A stretch of DNA of 64,000 nt from Symsagittifera roscoffensis (Eukaryota > Xenacoelomorpha > Acoela > Convolutidae), in NCBI RefSeq assembly GCF_963678635.1, contig NC_087068.1, positions 11,350,027 through 11,414,026 of the forward strand, read 5' to 3'. This document shows positions 1 to 9,659 of this stretch, piece by piece. The stretch's first letter is position 1. Every line of letters starts with the position of its first letter. The notes beneath the pieces are model-generated. The model searched no databases, was not told the origin of the DNA, and was given only the letters and a program-made list of their open reading frames with translations. The translations under genes were made by a program, and so were the position numbers.

Positions 1-610
1 ACTCATACCTTGCTCCAACATGACTTTGATACATTTCCTATGTGGGCTGCTGAAAATGGTTTAACTTTTCACCCGCAGAAAACAACGGTTATTTGCTCTA
101 ATACCTGCAATTTGTTAATGAATTCTGTATAAATCCGCGAGGTTCAGTCGACTAAAGACCTTGGGTTAATTATCTGCGCTGACATGTCTTGGAATGAACA
201 CATTCATTTGAAATGTAGCCATGCCGTCCGCAGTTTCCATGCTTTAAGACGCAACATTCCTCTTAACTCACACAAACACTGTAAAGTTGCCATGTACATT
301 GAGTGAGTAAGGTCTGTACTGCTTTTTAACTCAAGAATGTGTCTCCTCCTGTCATGGGCTCTCAGAAAAAAGAAAAAAAATCCAATAGCGAGCAGTGTTG
401 TAGATCACAGGCACCAGAGACTATGTCTCTGCCCTGATGTCACTGAATCTCCTACCAATCTGCTTTCAAATAATTCTTCAAGATCTCAAACTTTTCTCAA
501 AATTACTGCACAACCAGTACGATTATAATATTGACGAATTCTTATCAACCATTCTGAAATTCATGATCTTTCTTCACCAGTTATTGGCAATTGCATGAAA
601 TTTAAGCCTC
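1..610 (+). pseudogene. LINE reverse transcriptase C-terminal fragment (broken)
   Basis: Frame 1 reads as the region just after the RT catalytic core of a Jockey/CR1-type non-LTR retrotransposon. There is a 'LQHDFDTFPMWAAENGLTF' thumb-like stretch, then 'KDLGLIICADMSWNEHI' and 'ALRRNIP', the usual order downstream of the ADD motif. In-frame stops (TAA near 127-129, TGA near 303-305) and a frame change near 340-480 break it. A tail resembling LINE ORF2 C-termini ('LKLFSKLLHNQYDYNIDEF') is read near 477-545. The element is cut at the left edge of the window, so the EN domain and RT core are not visible. It is on the opposite strand from, and clearly diverged from, the LINE at 28,690-32,520. Confidence 0.75.
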
Positions 611-850
611 CGAATGATGTATCGGAAAGTTGAAAAGTAAAACATGGTTGAAGGCCTTTTTCATGTTTTAATTTATGCATTTCAAAAACCGGCTGATGTT
701 ATTACCTGATGCCAATCACAAGTGGTGCATTGCCATGAAAAACGCTTATTATGGACTAAACTTGCCAAAGTTTTTGAAAAGCAACGTTTTACCGATGATT
801 AAAGAGCGTTTTGAGGTGCTTGTAAATTTGTAATTTCGGCTTGAAGTTCA
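551..850 (+). repeat. Dispersed repeat, copy A (inverted copy at 28,255-28,576)
   Basis: About 290 bp here match the reverse complement of 28,255-28,576. Shared blocks include the stretch around 'TCATGATCTTTCTTCAC', 'CGCTTATTATGGACTAAAC' and 'GAAAAGCAACGTTT'. The right end 'TTCGGCTTGAAGT' (838-850) matches the terminal repeat of the element at 28,247-28,690. The left part runs into the LINE tail, so the repeat may be a LINE 3' end or a MITE-like element that shares it. Confidence 0.7.
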
Positions 851-1610
851 TTAGGTGTGCCATTTGGTCATATTTGGAAGTTTGACCTTGAAAAAACGTT
901 TAGTCTTGATTTTGGTGTGAAATGCAATTTTTCAAAAGTTCGAATTGAGCATGTCATGCTCAAGTTTCTCGCGACAACTGAAAATATCAGAAAAACAAGA
1001 TCAGAAGATTTGAACTACAATAGCGAGAAAGTAGTCAAAAATAGCAGCAGGAAATTGCTTTTCGCAATTTCCGATACATAATTCGAACGAGAGTAGAGCT
1101 GTCTTATTCTTGGCAGGAGACAGAATCTAATCGCAAGTGGAGGGAGACTAAATTCGATTGGACCAGAGTGAACCTTCGGTGGAAAGGTGGACAAATAAAA
1201 TGCCCAATGGTCCAGACCCAAAACTTATTTCTTGAGCTAAAACTTATTCATTACAAACTTCTCGAGTTAAACTTAGTTACCCAATCAATTCTAGAGTTGC
1301 TTTATAGTTTAGTTACTCAATTCTAGAGGTCGTGTCGGTATGCGAGTACCTAATATAATTTTTGGAGTGTGTTTTATATTGTTATATTGAGTTAGTTAGA
1401 GTTTTCAGGTGGATCCATCTGAAACGAATCAGAGGTCCACTGTCTAATAAAAAGTAACTATACATAAGGTTCCGACCCTGTTTTTATCGGCGTTCATGTA
1501 TTTTAGGTATGTTGAGGCCTAATTATTAATCTATAGATTGGGGGGTATTTTGGTAGTGGCCTTTAAGCTGTAACGCGGGTTTTAGTCTCATGTCGCTCTC
1601 GTTTTTCGCA
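851..1610. other. Non-coding flank with copy X of a 56-bp block
   Basis: No gene is recognised here. The only structured part is a 56-bp block at 1,541-1,596 (begins GGGGGTATTTT, ends CTCATGTCGC), found again at 27,715-27,770 with about two mismatches. It sits immediately before the 5' LTR here but immediately after the 3' LTR there. A short direct duplication (CTCTCGTTTTTCG, near 1,597-1,609 and 1,616-1,628) marks the junction with the LTR. Confidence 0.6.
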
Positions 1611-1778
1611 TGTTCCTCTCGTTTTTCGACCAGAATGGACGAAAATGCAGTTTCAAATTCGTAACCGCTGACCTGGAGGATTAACAATTTTAGCAAATTA
1701 GCAACGTTATTTGAGCAATTAGATGACTCGTGAAGGTCAGAATATTCTGGAAATTTTAATTTTCAAGAATTCGAATTG

Positions 1779-1786
1779 TGACGTCA
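1779..1786. promoter_or_regulatory. CRE-type palindrome TGACGTCA in LTR
   Basis: A perfect 8-bp cAMP-response-element consensus lies about 170 bp into the LTR and is kept at the matching place in the 3' LTR (26,974-26,981), while bases around it differ. CREB/ATF proteins bind this motif in animals. Its use as an LTR promoter element is inferred. Confidence 0.4.
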
Positions 1787-1920
1787 CCTTTCTGAGAAAT
1801 GATTGAAACGGCCATTTTGGAGAAAAACGAGAGGAAAACACAACAACAATAGTTGCAGTAGAAACGACTACGAAAGAAATAACGGCAGATAACTGGAAAT
1901 TGTCAGAAACCGCTCCGAGT

Positions 1921-1950
1921 TGTAACGATTGTGTCGCTACAATCGTTACA
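1921..1950. repeat. LTR stem-loop, 12-bp arms
   Basis: TGTAACGATTGT and ACAATCGTTACA are exact reverse complements separated by GTCGCT. The 3' LTR copy (27,114-27,143) keeps 11 of 12 pairs. It could be an RNA hairpin in the LTR transcript or a palindromic protein site. Confidence 0.7.
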
Positions 1951-2520
1951 GAGCAATTCACGCGAATGTGGAAGGGTGTTGGGACAGCGTGTCCAGTCTT
2001 TCGGAAAGGAAATAAGAGCGTTTTTTCCCCGGATTCCAGAATCGGGAGGGGTCTCGAGCGGAGAACTCAAACTGTTTTGTCTAAACTTTTACCTCCCTCG
2101 TTATGTCCTGAATTCAATTTAATTAACATCCAGATTCATTTTCAGATAATGAGAAGCTAGGAGTTGAGGGAAAGTGTTGATCCAACTTCGATGGAGATGA
2201 TGATTTTTATCTACTGAACAAAAAAATTAGTAATATAATAAGTAGTAGTAGCCCTGTTTTTAGGAGTGACCTGGTGGTCTGGGGATAATGAGACCCAGCC
2301 ATGAGCTCGCTGTTCTTGCATATAATTGAGTTAATTTGAGTGTTTTGACCGAAGCCAGAAGCAGTGACGTTTTTGTCGACCCGATGTTAGGAAAACCACC
2401 AAAAGATCTTGTTTTGGCAGAGATGGTGAAAAGAATGTACAGCTGGGTTTAGACGCAAGCCAGTCGTTTTAGAACCTAGCTTTATTTTCCGTCGATATGT
2501 ACTTCCGGGCGAATGTTACA

Positions 2521-5500
2521 TAGATGTTTTTATGACGCTCCTGGGTGTTATTTCTTTTTAACATCATGACCGGCAGAACCATTAACGAGCACTCCGCGCC
2601 GAGCGGATGCTCATGATAACGCCCTTAACAAGGCCCTAACCGCCGGGGCGGAAGGGTAGTTCGGAACGCGGAAGCCTTCCGGATTCCCGTGAATAGTTTT
2701 TTAACCGAGTTAAGACCGAATATTCACGTTCCAGGAAGGGTGGGGGGATTGGCCGTTCCCTCGTTTCCTGAGAGGTTTGTGACCAAAAACAGTTAAAGAT
2801 ACACAAGAAACCAAGCAAAAAGTAGTATAGTACCTAAGAAAAAACAAAAAACATTAAAAAATAACCGAAAAAACCAAAAACAGTAAAAAAAAGTATAAAA
2901 TCAGTAGAAATCATCTCCCCAGACGAGATGTGATCCCACCTCCCGTTTGTTGTTGTTAGATATATTGTTGTTACAGGAATTTATATCAGTTAAGGTTGTT
3001 ACGATCAACTGAGTGGCCCGTTTGTGGTGCTTGTACTGTAGAGTTATTTGGGTATTTAAGCACGTTAATGATAATTTGCGCTCAATCCGGAAGGGTCTCG
3101 GGATTAGTGAAGAAGATTGATCCGGCAAGCAGTTCAAGGAGCGACAAAAAGGGGCTCAAGGACAACAACAATCGACTGTTGGGTATCGTTAAAAGTTTTG
3201 TATCCCTTTTGTTACTCTATGGGGGGCTCGACAGTGACTGCACTGTAGTGACCCTTCAACGAACTGCGAATTTCCGAGTTAAGCACCTTAATTCGGAGAT
3301 TGAACAAACCCGAAGGGTTACAGTATTACTAGTATTATTATTCAAAGAGCCTATATTAATACTCCTATATCGTTTTTCAAGGAAAAACACAGTAAACGGA
3401 CCGGTTTTTAGGGTCAAAATAGCGATATTTTGATCCCCCCACAAATCGCAATTTTTGAGATATCGAAATTTTTTGATACGAAAAAAGCGCTAAATTAATG
3501 AGTTACATTGTAACTGTGCTATTATAATAGGTAGAACCGGTGAATTTTAGTTCAGAAGTGGTTGAAACTAATTGGGTACCAAAAATCTAATTTTTTCAAT
3601 TTTTGAAGAAACGAAACGCTACAAAATAGGAACATTTTTTGAAATTTTTGAGTTAGGACAGTGCAAATTGTGGTTCGGACAACGTTCATCAGTGAATCGA
3701 CTGGTTTTAAAACCTGTTTGCCGATAACCTTCCGGGTTACAGTGAAATCGAGATAACGTGTTTGATTTAGTGGTTTCATCAATCCGGAGGGGTCCAAATA
3801 GCATTATTTTTTGGAAAATATTTTTCCAGCTGGAACGTTTTAGATCGGGTTATTTGCAATGAACTAGAAGAGTAAAGAGAATAACATTTTGAGCTCGGAT
3901 CAATAATTTTAAGGTCAAAAAGAACAGAATCGCGAAAAAAGTTAGGCGGAACCCATAAGAGAGAAAAATTTTTATTTTTAGAAAAATGACGTTTTTGTTC
4001 TTAACTTTGGAACTATTGGACAGATCCAGGTGGTTTTAGTACCATTAGATCAAAAATTAGGTGAGATTACTCATAAAACTATCAATTTTTAAAGAAAATA
4101 AGCGTGAATATTTTTTAAGATTGTTTTTAGCAAATTCACTATTTCGGGAAGGTAGACCCTTCACATTTTATAAAAATTTTTTGGAAAGCCCTTACACCCC
4201 TACCAAAGAGTAACAACGTTTGAATAAGGCAATTTTGCGCTGTTCTAGACGAAAAGGGAAAGCTAAGGGAACCAGAAGACCATAGTCGAGTCGAAACTGG
4301 CCTTGTAATAAGACCCTTCACAGTTAAGGTGAGTTGTCAAATAAGAGGCTCAGCTTCAATCCGGAAGGGTCTAGGGAAAAAAAAATACACCCTTTCTAGT
4401 TATTACAAACAGCATAATATCATCGGAGAACGTATCCGGAAGGGTATCGGTAGAAAATTTTGGAAGTCTCTGAAACGCTATTTTTACAAACCCGGAGGGG
4501 TCCCAATTTTGCCAATCCGGAGGGGTCCCAATTTTGCCAAACCGGAAGTGTACTATTTTTGCCAATCCAGAGGGTCCCAATTTTGCCAATCCGGGGGGGT
4601 CCCAATTTTGCCAATCTAGTAGGGTCCCAGTTTTGCCAATCCGGAGGGGTCCCAATTTTGCCAATCCGGAGGGGTCCCAATTATGCCAATCCGGAGGGGT
4701 CCCAATTTTGCCAATCCCAATTTTGCCAATCCGGAGGGGTCCTGTTTTTGGCAATCCGGAGGGGTATTGTTTTTGCCAATCCGGAGGGGTATTGTTTTTG
4801 CCAATCCGGAGGGGTCTTGTTTTTGCCATTCCGGAGGGGTACTATTTCTGCCTATCCGGAGCGGTACTAATTTTGTCAAGACTTAAGTAGACAGAAGGAA
4901 AGATAATAGTGAAAGGTATTAGGTTATTAAGAGACAGGCTAGGAACAAGTGACTGCACTGGTAACTTGTCTCTTTATAAAAGACCTGACCAAAACAAGAC
5001 AGGTCTAAACTCGAATATTCGCGGCACTAATTCTAATTGAAAAAGAGTTTGTAACTGATTTGTGTGGATTGAAATCCAACTCGTTTTTGGGAAAGTGATT
5101 GTCCTGAGGATTTTAGTAGGTAACACAGGGCTCGGTGGGTGCAATAGACGCCCACTTGAGAAAATTACTGCCTTCAAGTATTGTCTGTTTGGTGCAGCAC
5201 CGAACAGGGAAAGCTCTTTCTTTAGAAACAAGTTCGACTATCACATTGCGACTGACTAAAGTACAAAACACATATGTTTTTCATTGAAAATACTCTTATA
5301 TTTCTTCAATTTTGGTTTTAATTCAATAATATTTGTGCTTGATTTGGCAGTGAGAACAATATCTTTTCAAAATATTGATATCATCAGACTAAACTAGCTT
5401 CATAACTTACAACTAAAAATCGATTATTGTGAATAAGTTGTATACACGCTGTACTGTGATAACATACAAGGATTCGTGGCCACTATTTAAAGGAAACTTT

Positions 5501-5593
5501 TGGAAATTAATTTGTTGTGTTATTATTATCAGTAGTCAGACTAAAAAGACACTAGCAATCGCATTGAGTGTATAGGCAGTAAGAAGTGATGAA
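2521..5593 (+). other. 3-kb untranslated leader of the LTR element
   Basis: No credible protein is encoded between the 5' LTR and the gag start. The leader has a GC-rich hairpin (2,587-2,612, GAGCA-CTCCGC pairing with GCGGA-TGCTC with one bulged base), several dispersed copies of the motif ATCCGGARGGGT (near 3,086, 3,782, 4,350 and 4,435) and the minisatellite at 4,492-4,876. Short frames inside the minisatellite are artefacts of its 25-bp period. A leader this long is unusual for Ty3/gypsy elements and might hold packaging or regulatory sequence; that is inference. Confidence 0.5.
4492..4876 (+). repeat. 25-bp minisatellite, about 15 units
   Basis: The unit is close to CCGGAGGGGTCCCAATTTTG plus CCAAT (25 bp). 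Early units carry TCCCAATTTTGCC and later ones TATTGTTTTTGCC, so there are two sub-families in blocks. One unit near 4,716-4,730 is truncated. Three units make 75 bp, so all six frames stay mostly open and give false repetitive ORFs. Confidence 0.95.
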
Positions 5594-8582
5594 TTGAAAA
5601 TGAGTCTAGACAAGTCAAGGGTACCTAAACTAGGTGATAGCTCCAGGACGTTCATACCAGAGAAACAGAGAAAAGCAATGATTGACCCTTTTGTGGAAAG
5701 GACCACACGAACCCGGACCGACAAAGGGAAGAAAGTTTCAGGCATAATGGTTGAAACCAGGAGTCAAAAGTCATCAGAAGGACAAAAGGCAAGGTAGAGG
5801 TAGAGGTCAATTCGTACCCTGCCATGGATGAGAATCATTAGGGACATGGACCGGAAGGGAGAGGAAACAGAAGATTGGCGAGTGAATCTACTCCGGTAGA
5901 ACAAGGCCAAGATTTTGCCACTTCCACCGGGACCTTGGACCGAGAAGAGATGTCGGAACTGTCCGACATCTCTATTGAAAATGTGGCGACTACAAGATCA
6001 CCCACAGACAACACCATGATGGTTGGCATGACGGAAAAACCGGCAACGTCCTCGTCATTTTCAGAAAGAGTGAAGAACACTTTAGGAAACTTCTTTCCAT
6101 TTACTATGGGAACGGGTACTGGCGATGAAGCAGAAACCCAGGAAAAATAAGAGGACGATGACGGGCAAGATGACTTTCAAGTCAGCCTCATTAGCTCGAC
6201 TCAGGAGAATGACGCATACACCGATAGAGAGACTGGTACCATGGACCAATTTGGTGTGAAGAGGACAATAAGCAAGACCACAAACGGATCAGAGCATTCA
6301 GGAGACTTTGTGAATATGACGAACTCGGAAGTGCGAAGTGGGGAGAGTAGGAACACAAGGCTAAGCAACGCACCGGCGGATCCAGAGGTGGATAGTGAGA
6401 AGACGTCGAGGCAGAGAATCAAAGCCCGAATATCGACCAGCACCAAGCTACCTGGGATCCACAGGGTGACACCGCCACTTGTGACGCCATTAGTGGAAAA
6501 CGGAGCATAGATTGAAGAAGCTTTGACCAACATAGTGGGCAGTATAGGAGAACAGAATGAACAGATGTCCATAAGAAAGAGTGAACTGGAAAGGGCAGTC
6601 CATGTCGAGAAAGAAAGTCCGCGGGAAGAGATCAAGCGCAACAAACGAGAAGCTAGCAGAAGCGAAAAACGCTTGAAGGAAGGAACGGATGAACACTTAG
6701 CGAAGATTCTGTCGCGATTGACTAGGGAAGCTGAGCAAAGAGAGTTTCGATTAAAAGACGACATAGAAAAGTTGAGAATTCAACAAGAGCTGACTTTTGG
6801 GACTCTTGACACGAAGAAAGATGCGATGATGGAGAGGCGAACTCAGGCTATCATGGATAGGTTGGACGGGCTACTAGGCAGCAGGAGTGGAGCAAAAAGT
6901 GGGGAATCGAACTCGGGAGAACTCAGCAGGGAGCCGAGGCTGAACTTCAATGAACAACAGATTAGGAGAAGGAAAAATGGATCCACTAGAGAAAGGGGCA
7001 GTTCATCAGGCTATACGACAGAGGACAATAAACCACGGTGCCCAAACATCAGAAGAAGTTCAAATGGCAACAGACAGACCTCAAACGAACGACCGACGCA
7101 AGATACACATGCGACTGGGAGATGTGATTCATGCGAGCCAAGGAAGAAACAATTCCAGCGAGTCGGACAGGAGGGAAAATTCGGAGCTCTTATTACGGGG
7201 CGAAGATACTCAGGCGGGGCATTCAAGAGACGCTGCATCAATGGCCACAGCCTTTGAACCTCTGAACAGGTCCTTGGAAACATTTCTTACGAGGTCATCT
7301 AGGACCAATGAACGCAGTGAAAAGTCCAGAAGGGTATTTAAGAAACCAAGATGCTATAATGTTGAATCTGATGGCTGTATTGATACCTGGATGGAGGTAA
7401 TGAAACTGCATTTTGAAGAAGAGGACTTGTCAGAAAGAAAGGAATGCAGTGCGTTACCAGCAATTTAGGAGGAACATCCCTAAACTGTGAGATGGCCAAA
7501 AAGCAAAACAAACAGGTCTTTGGAGACATTCCTGACGAGGTTATCCAGAACCAATGAACGCAGTGAAAAGTCCAGAAGAGTCTTTAAGAAACCAAGATGC
7601 TATAAAGACGAATCTGACGGCTGCATTGACACCTGGATAGAGGTGAGAAAAACTGCATTTTGAGGAAGAAGACCTGTCAGAAAGGCAAGAGTGCAGTGCG
7701 CTCACCAGTAACTTGGAAGGGACAGCCCTAAACTGTGTGATGGCCAAAAAGCAATATCAGCGGGATACTGCTGAGAAAATCTTTGAAATCTTGTTAAATC
7801 GTTTCGGCTCAGGGGTGCAAGGACACCAAGCAATGATGCGCTTCGAGAAACGGAGGCAACGTGAAGATGAGACGATAGAGAATTTTCTAGACAATTTGGA
7901 GATGATGAGAAGGCGTAGCCAACCAGATGAGTCGAACAGAAGGATGAACCTGGCAGTAGCCTCAAAATTCATCGATGCTGTGAAGAACGATGAACTTCGA
8001 ACAATGATGGCGACACATTACACACCACTCTTAACAAATGCGCCAACACCAGAGGAGTTGAGACTCAAGTCAGAAGAACATCTTTTGGTGAAGCCTCCAT
8101 CGAGGTCTGGATATTACAAAAACAATTATGGTAATTCTAACAATGGACCAGGAAACCAAGGAAACAACTGGTACAAACCAAGGGACGATATGGATGCTCT
8201 TGTGCAAATTGCAGTTCGACGGACCATCATGTGTCAGCATGCCCAACTTACAAACCAAATAGGGCATGAAAGCAATATGCTTTAGCCTCGAGGATGAAGA
8301 GGCATCAGAGGTCGATCATGAAGTTTTTATGAGAGGAGTAATTGCGAAATTCGGCCAAAGGTGTTTCTTTTGTAACTTGGAAGGTCATTTTAAATCGGAT
8401 TGTCCGCATTCTGGGATCTTGTGGCAGACATCAAGCATCCAAGGCATGAGGACGCTTTATCGGGTGTGAAAGTCAGTAAGGCTCGCCTGTTGAGTGAAGC
8501 GGAGGCACGCAGAAAAAAGAAACCGCAAGAGCTGGCAACGAAGAAGATACAGGCGGTAACGGAAGAGATAAGTGAACCGTAA
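5594..8582 (+). pseudogene. gag-like polyprotein remnant of Ty3/gypsy-type element
   Basis: A decayed Gag. A likely original start is the ATG at 5,600 (MSLDKSRVP...). A hydrophilic N-terminal region rich in Ser, Glu and Arg follows in broken frames to about 6,510, then a charged coiled-coil-like stretch (6,523-6,890). The capsid-like core near 7,713-8,100 has the helical pattern of retrotransposon gag proteins ('FEKRRQREDETIENFLDNL'). Two CCHC zinc knuckles close it: CANCSSTDHHVSAC (about 8,195-8,245, read in a shifted frame) and CFFCNLEGHFKSDC (about 8,363-8,405). The tail after the second knuckle is frameshifted and ends at 8,582. Frames change at least five times and stops are common, so no functional Gag can be made. 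Gag would form the particle and bind element RNA through the knuckles. Confidence 0.8.
7263..7755 (+). repeat. Tandem duplication inside gag, ~247-bp unit, two copies
   Basis: About 7,263-7,508 and 7,511-7,755 are two copies, each running from 'GGAAACATT' to 'GGCCAAAAAGCAA'. They encode the start of the capsid-like region twice, with about 10 percent divergence and different small indels, so the duplication is not recent. Confidence 0.85.
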
Positions 8583-8604
8583 CCGGTGACTGCAGTGGCT
8601 GACT

Positions 8605-9634
8605 TCAAGATCGACTATAGGGCAGCAGCGAGGGATGCTCTAAACAGATTCCAGCAGGAATTGGTAACGAAGGAGATCGAACAAAAGGTGCAGCTCGAAT
8701 TGGAGAAGGAGAAAATTCAGGAAAGGCTGAACGCCTTCGAGAAACGAAAGCACCAAGCAGTTTGAGCATGAAACTAAATGTGATCACCGGGAAGACATTC
8801 AGTATGGTGCCACAGGTGCCAGAAGTAAACTACTCGATAGATCAGAGTTACATTGGTAGATGGATAGTAAAGTTAGATGGCTACCACTTGATAATCGAGC
8901 ACAGGATGCTTGACAAACACCAGAATGCTGACAGCCTCAGCAAGAAGACCAAGTTCTATGAAAGATTGGAACAGAAGCAAGCCAATCAGGCAGAAATCAA
9001 GGAAGGGTTCTCGTTTCTGGACAAAGAGACTTACGAAGCGCTTCCTTGACGAGATGGTTGGATAAGTCTGGACATCCACTCCCAGGACATCCTGAGTTAC
9101 CTGTAGAGAAAGCAGCCGAGACAAAGATTATGTCCAAGAAGGACCCGGTGCCCTTAGATCTGTTGCTGCGCTCGAACCTGGTCCAGCAGGAACTCTCTCG
9201 CATGAACATTAACAATTAACAGCCTCTCATTATTGGATAAAACAGTACAGGTCACCCCGCAGGAAGTTACCAGAGATGATCCCGAGTGAGCAGCAGCTAT
9301 GGCATCACTGACAGTCTGTGAGAAGGTAAAGATCATGCCGTCAAGACGACAACACAAAGAAAATGAAAGGGATTGTAGGACTATAGTTCAGCGATTAGTG
9401 TCCTCGATACCCCAAAACGTCTTGACAAGCACATCATACAAACGGAAAGAGCTGGGGTACGATACGCAAAAGAAATTCGTTAGCTTTGAAGACATGGAAA
9501 AGAAAAGTGAGAAGGTTGAACAGAACCCAGGGCAAGAAAATTTGTCCGGGGAGAGGAACTGTGAGAAGACCGGGCAAGTTCAGGATCAACACCCGGCACA
9601 GGAAAGTTTGTCTGGGGAGGGGAGTCTGAGGTAA
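8605..9634 (+). pseudogene. pol remnant: RNase H tail, protease and RT core missing
   Basis: A charged helical stretch ends at a stop near 8,763. The next frame (8,768-9,049) already reads as the end of a gypsy RNase H domain: a 'GRWIVKLDGYHLIIEHRML' strand followed by the 'NADSLSK' block, which corresponds to the conserved NxxADALSR motif. No aspartic protease (D-T/S-G) and no RT motif (YxDD or FxDD) lies between, so protease, RT and most of RNase H have been deleted. Downstream (9,050-9,634) a Lys/Glu/Gln-rich linker continues in broken frames. Confidence 0.75.
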
Positions 9635-9659
9635 ATGAAAAAGTTCCTGATGAGAAACA

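Larger units (their letters stand above)
1611..2520 (+). repeat. 5' long terminal repeat of giant LTR retroelement
   Basis: A 0.9-kb sequence starting TGTT and ending TTACA is repeated in the same orientation at 26,811-27,711, with gag- and pol-like remnants between. Identity looks near 90 percent by eye with few indels, which indicates an old insertion. Conserved internal landmarks are a TGACGTCA palindrome (1,779-1,786), a 12-bp-arm stem-loop (1,921-1,950), and a shared block near 2,264-2,480 (agtgacct..ggtctggggata, then gacgtttttgtcgacccgatg). I see no convincing target-site duplication and no clear tRNA primer-binding site after 2,520, so the exact edges are uncertain. Confidence 0.75.

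Noticed and set aside
4329-4890. Several overlapping repetitive ORFs on both strands (for example 'RRGPNFANPEG' repeats)
   Set aside because: They are produced by the 25-bp minisatellite, whose period keeps all frames open; there is no independent coding evidence.
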